Under the pieces are notes generated by a model. It saw only the letters and a program-made list of their open reading frames with translations, was not told the origin of the DNA and ran no database searches. From Actinomycetota bacterium (GTDB taxonomy: Bacteria > Actinomycetota > Actinomycetes > Propionibacteriales > Propionibacteriaceae), in contig JAIUOR010000033.1 in assembly GCA_020161795.1 (NCBI GenBank), forward strand, positions 112,379-176,378: 64,000 nt of DNA. The letters are read 5' to 3'. The first letter of the stretch is position 1, and each line of letters opens with the position of its first letter. This document shows positions 10,958-17,255 of the stretch, piece after piece. The position numbers and the translations under genes were made by a program.

Positions 10958-10982
10958 CGGACGGAGGTGTCAAAGCCGTCCG
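10958..10982 (-). terminator. Hairpin between the smtB unit and the znuA promoter
   Basis: A 7-bp stem CGGACGG/CCGTCCG with an 11-nt loop sits about 145 nt behind the His-rich peptide gene and just before the znuA Zur box. It could insulate the znu operon from the smtB transcript. No T-run is present. Confidence 0.35.
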
Positions 10983-11126
10983 CAGGACGAAATGGTCCGG
11001 CTCGTGCAAGGCGTACTCGGGCGTACGTCGCCCCTTGGTTGCCGACTGAGTCCGGTGGTCAGCTCGCCGACCGGGACTGCCCGGCGGTTCGGGTTTCGGC
11101 AGACTCAGCCGGCGAGGCGGTGACTT

Positions 11127-11276
11127 CTAGTGCTCGTCGTAGCGGTCGGTGTGCACGGCATGCCGGTGGCCGTCGTGCAGGTAGTCGACGTGATCGCCGT
11201 GCTGAACCGCCTCGTGGCCGCAGCCGTCGCCGTGGGTGTGCTCGGCCGGGGTGTGCTCGGCGTGGGGGTCGGTCAT
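11127..11276 (-). CDS. His-rich 49-residue zinc-binding peptide
   Basis: The peptide starts MTDPHAEHTPAEHTHGDGC and ends HTDRYDEH. It has 12 His and one Cys in 49 residues, no signal peptide and no membrane segment. A GAAGGGAA ribosome site precedes the ATG, and it lies 11 nt behind the ArsR gene, so it is in the same operon. Its residues 13-49 match the tail of the nearby ZnuB permease at 24 of 37 positions. Short proteins of this kind are often labelled 'zinc transporter permease' in databases by similarity to that tail. A role as an intracellular zinc buffer or donor is inference. Confidence 0.8.
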   Translation of the reverse strand: MTDPHAEHTPAEHTHGDGCGHEAVQHGDHVDYLHDGHRHAVHTDRYDEH

Positions 11277-11287
11277 GGGAGTTCCCT

Positions 11288-11602
11288 TCAGGGTGCGGCC
11301 CCGGGATCCGGTGCCGCTGATTCATTGACATGGACGAGCGCGTCGGAGATGACGTGGCTGACATGCTGGTCGGCCAGCCGGTACGCCACCTCCTTGCCGC
11401 TGCGGACGGCGGTGACCAGCCCGCTCTGCCGCAGCGTTCGCAGGTGCTGGGAAACCAGCGGTTGGGACATCTCGGTGGCCTCCACCAGGGCGCCGACCGT
11501 ACGGGAACCGGAGCCGAGCAGAAGCAGGATCTGGAGCCGGGATTCGCTGCCGAGCACGCGGAAGAGTTGCGCGGCCTCGACCAGCCCCGGTTCGGTATCC
11601 AT
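11288..11602 (-). CDS. smtB: ArsR/SmtB-family zinc-responsive repressor
   Basis: The 104-residue winged-helix protein has the DNA-recognition helix MSQPLVSQHLRTLRQSGLV. The C-terminal helix carries D78, H80, H91 and E94, exactly the D-x-H-(10)-H-x-x-E spacing of the alpha-5 zinc site of SmtB. Zinc binding releases such repressors from DNA. The ATG at 11602 was chosen over an upstream start at 11689, because the longer reading would run through the operator at 11619-11649. It is co-transcribed with the His-rich peptide. The same operator lies in front of zur, so this regulator probably controls zur as well. Confidence 0.85.
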   Translation of the reverse strand: MDTEPGLVEAAQLFRVLGSESRLQILLLLGSGSRTVGALVEATEMSQPLVSQHLRTLRQSGLVTAVRSGKEVAYRLADQHVSHVISDALVHVNESAAPDPGAAP

Positions 11603-11618
11603 GCGAGCAGTCAACCAC

Positions 11619-11649
11619 ACATATAAACACATTGCGATATGTCTATGGA
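11619..11649. promoter_or_regulatory. Operator shared by smtB and zur, copy 1
   Basis: This 31-bp site lies 17 nt in front of the smtB-like gene. It contains CATAT-N12-ATATG and is 28/31 identical to the site at 30631-30661 in front of zur. The two copies point in opposite directions relative to their genes, as expected for a protein-binding palindrome rather than a promoter. Binding by the SmtB-like protein is inferred. Confidence 0.75.
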
Positions 11650-11684
11650 TCGATGTCCCTCTCGTCCCGTCCCCCGATCTCCCG

Positions 11685-11759
11685 CGCACAAACCGGGTGA
11701 TTCCGGGCCTCTGAGTGGACTATCCAGGCAGGGCGGCCAGATTGCCCGGTTTCTGCGGG
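11685..11759 (+). repeat. 75-nt palindromic element, family 1, copy 1
   Basis: The ends GCACAAACCGGGTGA and TTGCCCGGTTTCTGCGG are imperfect inverted repeats, and the centre holds ACTATCCAG. It matches copies at 25615-25692, 47673-47747, 48444-48518 and 49476-49550. It lies between the smtB operator and the end of the oxidoreductase-methyltransferase gene. Confidence 0.8.
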
Positions 11760-11794
11760 TGGGGCAGCCGGGAGTCGGGCGGGCGGGGGTGGGA

Positions 11795-13345
11795 TCAGTC
11801 AGTCCGCCGTAGCAGGACGACGCCGTCCTCAAGGGTTGCGGGCTCGCCATCCGGCGAGGTGACCTCCCGCGTCCGCTCCTCGGCGACCCTCACCTCCCAG
11901 AGGTCGGAGTCGAGGCCCAGGGCGGCCGCCTCCTCGGCCGCCGCCAGGAAGCGGTGGGAGTGGGCGTGCACCCACGGCGGTGGGGCGGCATGGGTGAGGA
12001 TCAGCAGATGTCCGCCCGGCGCGACCCAGCCGGCCGCGCGTCGCAGGATTTCCGAGCGGGTGGCGGTTGCCGAGGAGTGCAGGAAGCTCGCCGTCACCAG
12101 GTCGTAGAGCTGCGAGGTGTCGAAGGTGGCGGCGTCAGCGGCGAGGAAGTGCGCGCGATCGGCCAGCCCGGCCGCGCGGGCCGCCTCGCTGCCGCGGGCG
12201 GCGGCGGTCGCCGAGACGTCGACGCCGGTGGCCTGCCAGCCATGGCTCGCGAGCCAGATCACGTCCCCGCCCTCGCCGCAGCCCAGGTCGAGGGCGGTGC
12301 CCGGCTCGAGCTCGGCGGCGACCTCGGCCAGCACCTGGTTCACCCGCCCCGACCAGACCTGGTCGGCGGTGGCGTAGCGCTCCTCCCAGAACTCCGGGGT
12401 GGCGATCTCGGGCCACCCGCCGCCGGCGACGGCCTGGTCGAACTCCTCGGCGACCAGGGCGGCGTTCGCCATCGCGCCGGCCATCGAGGCCGCTCCGATC
12501 GAGACCGGCACGTTGGCGCCCGGGTCGACGACGTTGCCCGCTCCCCAGACCCGCGGGTGACTGGTGCGTCCAGTCGCGTCGACTGCGATGAAGCTTCCCC
12601 AGGGGGTGTCCTTGCGCTCCAGGTGGAGGGAGTCGAGGAAGCCGTCGTGGGGACGCGGGGTGCCGGCTGTGAAGATCGCGTCGAGTTCGACGGTGGCGCC
12701 GTCGGCGGTACGGACGCCGGTGAGCCGGCCCGCCTCGCCCAGCACCTCGGTGACGGGGGACGTGACGAGGACGACCCCGCGCGAGCGCAGCCGGAGAGCG
12801 GCCTCGGGCGTGAGCTCGCCCAGGCCGGCGGTGAAGAGAACCACCCGGTCGCTCCATTGCCGCACCAGCTCGGCCTGGTGAAGCCTCATCGGCGAGGTGG
12901 CGAGCACGCCGAGCCGCTGGTCGCGGACCTCCCAGCCGTGGCAGTAGGGGCAGTGCAACACCCCGGTGCCCCAGCGTTCGGCCAGCCCGGGGACGGCTGG
13001 GAGCTCATCGGTGATGCCGGTGGCCGCGACGAGGGCCTGGGCGCGGGCGGTGCCGCCGCCGGCCAGGGTGACGAGCAGCCCGTCCGGCACGTCCTCGGCC
13101 CGGACGATGGTGTCCTCGGCGAACTCGACTCCGTAGCCGGCGGCCTCCTGGCGGCCGCGACGCAGCAGCTCGGTGGGGTCCGTCCCCTCGTTGCCCAGGA
13201 CGCCATGCATGTGCGCGGCGAACCTGTTGCGTGGGCTTCCCGCGTCCACCACCAGTACCCGGCGGCGGGCGCGTCCCAGCATGAGCGCCGCCGACAACCC
13301 GGCCGCGCCGCCGCCGGCCACCACCACATCCCATTGTTCGTGCAT
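11795..13345 (-). CDS. Thioredoxin reductase-like oxidoreductase fused to SAM methyltransferase
   Basis: The 516-residue protein joins two enzymes. Residues 1-310 are a thioredoxin reductase-like flavoprotein, with VVVAGGGAAGLSAAL at the N-terminus, the CPYCHGWE motif (redox pair C-x-x-C near residue 132) and the late FAD block VWGAGNVVDPGANV. Residues about 325-515 are a class I methyltransferase with ALDLGCGEGGDVIWLA as motif I and ATGVDVS as motif II. Such fusions are known from other actinobacteria, but the substrate is not. An XRE-cupin regulator is transcribed divergently from the shared 97-nt intergenic space and is the likely controller. Confidence 0.82.
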   Translation of the reverse strand: MHEQWDVVVAGGGAAGLSAALMLGRARRRVLVVDAGSPRNRFAAHMHGVLGNEGTDPTELLRRGRQEAAGYGVEFAEDTIVRAEDVPDGLLVTLAGGGTARAQALVAATGITDELPAVPGLAERWGTGVLHCPYCHGWEVRDQRLGVLATSPMRLHQAELVRQWSDRVVLFTAGLGELTPEAALRLRSRGVVLVTSPVTEVLGEAGRLTGVRTADGATVELDAIFTAGTPRPHDGFLDSLHLERKDTPWGSFIAVDATGRTSHPRVWGAGNVVDPGANVPVSIGAASMAGAMANAALVAEEFDQAVAGGGWPEIATPEFWEERYATADQVWSGRVNQVLAEVAAELEPGTALDLGCGEGGDVIWLASHGWQATGVDVSATAAARGSEAARAAGLADRAHFLAADAATFDTSQLYDLVTASFLHSSATATRSEILRRAAGWVAPGGHLLILTHAAPPPWVHAHSHRFLAAAEEAAALGLDSDLWEVRVAEERTREVTSPDGEPATLEDGVVLLRRTD

Positions 13346-13375
13346 GGGAACACCTCAGTGCCATGATGGAGTGAA

Positions 13376-13407
13376 TGGCAAGCTGGCTTGCGGAATTGGC
13401 AAGCTGG
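13376..13407. promoter_or_regulatory. Probable operator of the XRE-cupin regulator
   Basis: A palindrome GCAAGC-TG-GCTTGC lies at 13378-13391. The half-site with its flank (TGGCAAGCTGG) is repeated directly at 13376 and 13397, 21 bp apart, which is two helical turns. The site lies between the divergent oxidoreductase-methyltransferase and XRE genes, so it may serve both. Confidence 0.55.
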
Positions 13408-13442
13408 GGCCCTTGCGGGGGCGAAGGATGGCGGGAGGGGAC

Positions 13443-14003
13443 ATGGAGGAGTTGGAACGGATCGGCCCGCGGCTGCGGGCGGCGCGGCAGGAGCGCGGCT
13501 GGACCCTCGACGACCTGGCCGCCCGGGCCCGGATCTCGGCCAGCACGCTCTCGCGGCTGGAGTCCGGCAAACGGCAGGCCAGCCTGGAGTTGCTGGTGCC
13601 GATCACCCGGCTGCTGGGCATTCGGCTGGACGACCTGGTGCGTCCGGAATCGCCCGACCCCAGGGTTCGGCGTCCCGTGATCCGCCGGGACGAGCTGCTG
13701 ATCCAGCCGCTGGCGCCCGAGGGAGCGCCGATCCACACCTACAAGATCACCTACCCACCGGTGCGGCGCCCGCCCGAACTCCGTGTGCACGAGGGCTACG
13801 AGTGGATCTACGTGCTCACCGGCAAGCTCCGGCTGCGGCTGGGCGAGCGCGACCTGGTGCTGACCCGCGGTGAGGCGGCCGAGTTCGACACCCGGACGCC
13901 GCACAGCATGTCCGCGGTGGGCTCCCGGCCGGCTCAGGTGCTGAGCATCTTCAACGACGATGGCATCCGGATGCACATCCACACCGACGGCAGCGCTGGT
14001 TAG
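13443..14003 (+). CDS. XRE-family regulator with cupin sensor domain
   Basis: The 186-residue protein has an N-terminal helix-turn-helix (LDDLAARARISASTLSRLESGKRQ) and a C-terminal cupin barrel (about residues 110-180, HEGYEWIYVLTGKLRLRLGE...FDTRTPHS). Regulators with this layout often control small-molecule or redox genes next to them. The ATG at 13443 is chosen because GGGAGGGG lies directly upstream. An in-frame ATG at 13428 is possible but its ribosome site is too close. The stop is 12 nt before the YeiH gene, so the two may be co-transcribed. Confidence 0.8.
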   Translation: MEELERIGPRLRAARQERGWTLDDLAARARISASTLSRLESGKRQASLELLVPITRLLGIRLDDLVRPESPDPRVRRPVIRRDELLIQPLAPEGAPIHTYKITYPPVRRPPELRVHEGYEWIYVLTGKLRLRLGERDLVLTRGEAAEFDTRTPHSMSAVGSRPAQVLSIFNDDGIRMHIHTDGSAG

Positions 14004-14014
14004 GCTGGACGATC

Positions 14015-15052
14015 GTGACCGATGCCAGGACGACCGATTCCGCCCCCACTGCTGCTGCCCGGCCCGCGACCTGGCCCGGCCTGCTGCTGGCGGTCGGCTG
14101 CGCTGCGGCGGCGATGGGGATCAGGCAACTCGCACCCACTGTCAGCCCGCTGCTGAGCGCGATCCTGCTCGGCGCCGTGCTGGCGAATCTGGCCAGCCTG
14201 CGCGGCGGTCTGCCGGGGGTGCTCGCCCCGGGCCTCGCGGTGGCCTCGCGCCGGCTGCTGCGGCTCGGCGTGGTGCTGCTCGGGCTGCAACTGGGGATCG
14301 GTGAGGTGCTCGCACTGGGCTGGCCGGTGGTCGTCGGCGTGGTGGCGATCGTCGGCCTCACCATGGCGGGGACGCTCGGCGCCGGCCGGTTGCTGGGCGT
14401 CGGGCAGGATCAGAGCCTGCTGATCGCCAGCGGCTTCTCGATCTGCGGGGCGGCCGCGGTGGCCGGCGTGGAGGGCGTCCTGCCCCGACGCAGGCCGGAG
14501 GAGACCGCGGCGGCGGTCGCCCTCGTCGTCCTCTTCGGAACCGCGATGATCGCGGTGATGCCCGCGCTGACCGGAGCCCTCGGACTCGACCAGCACCTGG
14601 CCGGCATCTGGGTCGGCGGTGCCACCCACGAAGTCGCGCAGGTGGTCGCGGCAGCCGGGATCATCGGCCCGGCCGCGCTGAGCTCCGCGGTGGTCGTCAA
14701 GCTCGCGCGGGTGCTGCTGCTGGCCCCGGTGCTGGTGGTGATCTCCTGGCAGCAGCGGGGCGCGGCCGCCGGCGAGGGCCGGACCTTGCCGCCGCTCGTC
14801 CCGCTGTTCGTGGCCGGCTTCGCCGCGATGGTGGCGATCCGGAGTCTCGGGGTGGTGCCCGATCAGGTGCTGGCGGTGGCACAGGTGGTACAGAGCTGGC
14901 TGCTGGCCGCGGCGATGTTCGCCCTCGGCACCTCCGTGCACTGGCAGGTCGTCCGCCGCACCGGTGGACGACCCGTGCTGCTGGCCGCGATCGCGACCGG
15001 AATCGCGATTGCGATAGCCGGCCTGGTCACCTGGCTGGCGAGCGCCGCCTGA
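14015..15052 (+). CDS. YeiH-family (UPF0324) putative sulfate exporter
   Basis: The 345-residue membrane protein starts at a GTG and shows about ten hydrophobic segments. It carries the family patterns RRLLRLGVVLLGLQL, SGFSICGAAAVAGVEGV and THEVAQVVAAAG. Family members are predicted inner-membrane transporters and some are linked to sulfate or sulfite export. The first ~25 residues are Ala/Thr/Pro-rich and not conserved. It probably belongs with the XRE-cupin gene 12 nt upstream. Confidence 0.8.
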   Translation: MTDARTTDSAPTAAARPATWPGLLLAVGCAAAAMGIRQLAPTVSPLLSAILLGAVLANLASLRGGLPGVLAPGLAVASRRLLRLGVVLLGLQLGIGEVLALGWPVVVGVVAIVGLTMAGTLGAGRLLGVGQDQSLLIASGFSICGAAAVAGVEGVLPRRRPEETAAAVALVVLFGTAMIAVMPALTGALGLDQHLAGIWVGGATHEVAQVVAAAGIIGPAALSSAVVVKLARVLLLAPVLVVISWQQRGAAAGEGRTLPPLVPLFVAGFAAMVAIRSLGVVPDQVLAVAQVVQSWLLAAAMFALGTSVHWQVVRRTGGRPVLLAAIATGIAIAIAGLVTWLASAA

Positions 15053-15084
15053 CCCGACCTCGCCGACATGCCGGACCAACCCGG

Positions 15085-15102
15085 TCGAGGGCCAGCCCTC
15101 GA
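15085..15102. terminator. Hairpin between yeiH-like gene and rpmE2
   Basis: A perfect 7-bp stem TCGAGGG/CCCTCGA with loop CCAG lies in the 105-nt gap between convergent genes. It can serve both strands. It has no T-run. Confidence 0.45.
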
Positions 15103-15157
15103 TGGTCAAGTGGGCGGGCTGGTGGGATGGGCGAGCTACGGCTCGATCAGGCCGCGC

Positions 15158-15418
15158 TCACTCCTTCTCCTTGTCGGTGCGGGAGTAGCGCCGGCGGAAC
15201 TTCTCGACCTGGCCCGCGGTGTCGACCACCCGGGAGGTGCCGGTCCAGAACGGGTGGCTGGCGGCGGAGATCTCGACGTCGATCACCGGGTAGGTCCGGC
15301 CGTCGGTCCACTCGACGGTGCGCGTGGAGGTGGCGGTCGAACGGGTCAGGAAGGCCAGGTCGGCCGAGCGATCGCGGAAGACCACCGGCCGGTACTCGGG
15401 GTGGATGCCCTGCTTCAT
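15158..15418 (-). CDS. rpmE2: Ribosomal protein bL31 type B (zinc-free)
   Basis: The 86-residue protein [16 protein letters not shown]... has the type B features: [25 protein letters not shown] and no cysteines, so it cannot hold the zinc of the standard L31. It is the last gene of the rpmB-rpmG-rpsN-rpmE2 unit. Type B copies replace zinc-binding L31 when zinc is scarce and so free zinc for other proteins. Confidence 0.93.
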   Translation of the reverse strand: MKQGIHPEYRPVVFRDRSADLAFLTRSTATSTRTVEWTDGRTYPVIDVEISAASHPFWTGTSRVVDTAGQVEKFRRRYSRTDKEKE

Positions 15419-15422
15419 CGCG

Positions 15423-15728
15423 TCACCAACTCGACTTCACGATGCCGGGCAGTTCGCCGCGGTGGGCCAGCTCCCGCAACCGGATCCGGGAGAGCCCGAA
15501 TTGACGGACGAAGGCCCGCGGACGGCCGTCCACCGCATCCCGGTTGCGCAGCCGCACCGGGCTCGCGTCGCGGGGCAGCCGGTGCAGCGCGGCCATGGCG
15601 GCCTCGCGTTCCTCCGCCGACAGCCGGGGGTCGACCGAGCGGCGCTTCAGCTCCGCGTGCACGGCCGCGTATCGGGCGACGATCTGGCGTCGCTTCGCGT
15701 CCTTGGCGACGTTGCTCTTCTTGGCCAT
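15423..15728 (-). CDS. rpsN: Ribosomal protein uS14, zinc-free form
   Basis: The 101-residue protein begins [20 protein letters not shown] and ends [20 protein letters not shown]. This is the long uS14 form without the C-x-x-C pairs of the zinc-binding short form. The ATG overlaps the rpmG stop by one base (TGATG). It is part of the zinc-starvation ribosomal set. Confidence 0.93.
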   Translation of the reverse strand: MAKKSNVAKDAKRRQIVARYAAVHAELKRRSVDPRLSAEEREAAMAALHRLPRDASPVRLRNRDAVDGRPRAFVRQFGLSRIRLRELAHRGELPGIVKSSW

Positions 15729-15898
15729 CAGCGGGCCTCCTTGAATTCGACGTGACGGCGGACGATCGGGTCGTACTTCCGCAGCACCATCCGCTCCGGA
15801 TCGTTGCGCCGGTTCTTGCGGGTGACGTAGGTGTAGCCCGTGCCGGCGGTGGAGCGAAGCTTGATCACGGGCCGCAGTTCGGTGCGTTTGGTGGCCAC
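15728..15898 (-). CDS. rpmG: Ribosomal protein bL33, zinc-free form
   Basis: The 56-residue protein begins (M)[20 protein letters not shown] and ends [12 protein letters not shown]. It has no cysteine, unlike the zinc-binding bL33. It starts at a GTG that overlaps the TAG stop of rpmB (TAGTG) and ends in a one-base overlap with rpsN, so translation of the three genes is coupled. Confidence 0.92.
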   Translation of the reverse strand: MATKRTELRPVIKLRSTAGTGYTYVTRKNRRNDPERMVLRKYDPIVRRHVEFKEAR

Positions 15899-16134
15899 TA
15901 GAACTGCTCCCCACGCGCCTGGAGGCGCCGCACCACCGCATCGATGCCGAGCCGGTCGATGGTGTGGATGCCGCGGGTGGACACCGTGAGGGTCACGTAC
16001 CTGCCCAACGAGGGCGCCCAGTAGCGCTTGCGCTGAAGGTTGGGATTCCAGCGCCGGCGGGTGCGGCGGTGCGAGTGGGAGACATTGTTCCCGAATCCGG
16101 TGGTGGTGCCGAGAACCTGGCAGCGCTTGTGCAT
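15898..16134 (-). CDS. rpmB: Ribosomal protein bL28, alternative form
   Basis: The 78-residue protein has the L28 core [20 protein letters not shown] and [13 protein letters not shown]. It has a single cysteine (Cys5), so the four-cysteine zinc site of some L28 proteins is absent. It is the first gene of the four-gene zinc-free unit. The -10-like TATATT lies only about 8 nt before the ATG, so the message is probably leaderless or nearly so. Confidence 0.92.
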   Translation of the reverse strand: MHKRCQVLGTTTGFGNNVSHSHRRTRRRWNPNLQRKRYWAPSLGRYVTLTVSTRGIHTIDRLGIDAVVRRLQARGEQF

Positions 16135-16153
16135 TGTCCGAGAATATAGAGAT

Positions 16154-16168
16154 TGAGAATCATTCGCA
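16154..16168. promoter_or_regulatory. Zur box in front of rpmB
   Basis: The site TGAGAATCATTCGCA matches TGAnAATnATTnTCA with one mismatch. It lies 20-34 nt before the rpmB start, overlapping the -35/-10 region. Zur control of zinc-free ribosomal protein genes is well established in actinobacteria. Confidence 0.82.
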
Positions 16169-16508
16169 ACAATGGTTGGGCCGGATTCTCTTGACCCGGG
16201 GGCGAGCTGTCCCTGGTGGGCCGGTTGGATCGGCCTGGCCCGAGGTGAGCCGTCCTGGGGCTGGGCTGTGCTGAGGCGGACCGTTCTGGATCGAGCCTTC
16301 TCAGGGCCGTCCCTTGGCTTGATCTGCGTCGGGTCGATCCGTTCGGGAGCGGGCCTTGCTGCCCGACCGCCCCCTCTCGATCGGGGCTGGCGCCGGGATC
16401 GCAGGTTCGCGAGGGTGGTGGGGGGTGTGGCGAGCCCCGGACGAGGGTTGTCGGGATCGCGTCGCGCGGGGTCCGCGGCGGGCGCCCGGTTCGTCGGCGG
16501 CCCGCTCC

Positions 16509-16539
16509 GGGGTCGCGTCGCGCGAGTGGGCGCGACCCC
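16509..16539 (-). terminator. Hairpin downstream of HU
   Basis: A perfect 9-bp stem GGGGTCGCG/CGCGACCCC with a 13-nt loop lies about 75 nt behind the HU stop codon. It is a candidate terminator, without a T-run. Confidence 0.4.
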
Positions 16540-16611
16540 ACGTCCGAAAGGCCTGGGTGACCGTCCGGTGCCAGGTCGAATGACGCCGTCGGCTCCGGTC
16601 GGCCGTCCGGG

Positions 16612-16890
16612 TCAGGCTTCGGCGACGCGCTGACGGAAGCCCGCGGCCGGCTTGAAGGCGGGGGCCAGGCTGGCGGGGATCTCCATGGACGCCCCGGTCC
16701 GCGGGTTGCGGCCGGTACGCGCTGCGCGCGAGCGTCGCTCGAAGGTTCCGAAGCCGGCCAGGGTGACGCTCTCGCCACGGGCGACGGCGGCGGCGATCGC
16801 CTCGAGGGCGGCGGCCAGTGCCTGATCGGCATCGTAGGTGCGGAGGCCGGACGCCGAGGCTACCGCTTCAACGAGTTGGGATCGGTTCAT
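16612..16890 (-). CDS. HU-family DNA-binding protein
   Basis: The 92-residue protein begins MNRSQLVEAVASASGLRTYD and carries the HU core GFGTFERRSRAARTGRNPRTG and IPASLAPAFKPAAGFRQRV. It is a small histone-like protein that bends and compacts DNA. It lacks the long Lys/Ala-rich tail of mycobacterial HupB. An AGGAGC ribosome site precedes the ATG. A Zur-like palindrome 26 nt upstream is unexpected for HU and suggests this copy may be a condition-specific paralogue. Confidence 0.88.
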   Translation of the reverse strand: MNRSQLVEAVASASGLRTYDADQALAAALEAIAAAVARGESVTLAGFGTFERRSRAARTGRNPRTGASMEIPASLAPAFKPAAGFRQRVAEA

Positions 16891-16915
16891 GGTGTGCTCC
16901 TGTCCTGATATCTAA

Positions 16916-16930
16916 TGAGTATTGTTATCA
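16916..16930. promoter_or_regulatory. Candidate weak Zur box in front of HU
   Basis: TGAGTATTGTTATCA matches TGAnAATnATTnTCA at all but two fixed positions. It lies just upstream of a TTAGAT -10-like hexamer on the minus strand and so would block the HU promoter. Confidence 0.5.
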
Positions 16931-17225
16931 TCATTCCTGGGATTCGTCACCCAGCCCCCACTTCCTGGACGCGGGGCGACGGATGTGGTGGCGCTCGAGA
17001 TCTTCGCTGCGCGCGACCCACGCCGCTGTGCCTCGCGACGCCACCGAGGTTCGGGCCGGTTGCCGTGAGCTGCGCCGGCTCGGAGGCGAAGGCCGGCCAC
17101 GGGTTGGGGGTCGCGAGCCGGGGGTGGCGTGGGCGGAGGGGCCGAGTCGGCGGGGTTTCGGGGCGCGGAACCCGGCTGGCTGTGGCCGATGTGACACCCG
17201 CCCGCGGCCGGGGTAACATAAATAA

Positions 17226-17240
17226 TGAGAATGGTTATCA
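17226..17240. promoter_or_regulatory. Zur box in front of the anchored-repeat operon
   Basis: TGAGAATGGTTATCA matches the palindrome with one mismatch. It starts 30 nt before the first ATG and is followed at once by an AAGGAAGG ribosome site, so it overlaps the promoter and start-point region. It links the whole five-gene operon to zinc. Confidence 0.78.
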
Positions 17241-17255
17241 AAAAGGAAGGCGATC

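Larger units (their letters stand above)
16135..16611. other. G-rich non-coding stretch between rpmB and HU
   Basis: Apart from the Zur box and promoter at its left end and a hairpin near 16509-16539, I see no gene here. ORFs on both strands (153 and 279 codons) have skewed, repeat-like composition (Arg/Gly/Pro), no ribosome site of note and no recognisable domain. Confidence 0.5.
16891..17255. other. Regulatory intergenic region between HU and the anchored-repeat operon
   Basis: The region holds a Zur-like box at each end (16916-16930 and 17226-17240) and the two divergent promoters. Between them are about 290 nt in which I see no gene. The longer ORFs show no conserved motif. Confidence 0.5.

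Noticed and set aside
16172..16633. 153-codon ORF between rpmB and HU
   Set aside because: It has no ribosome site, a skewed Gly/Arg/Pro composition and no recognisable domain. It overlaps the HU 3' end on the other strand.
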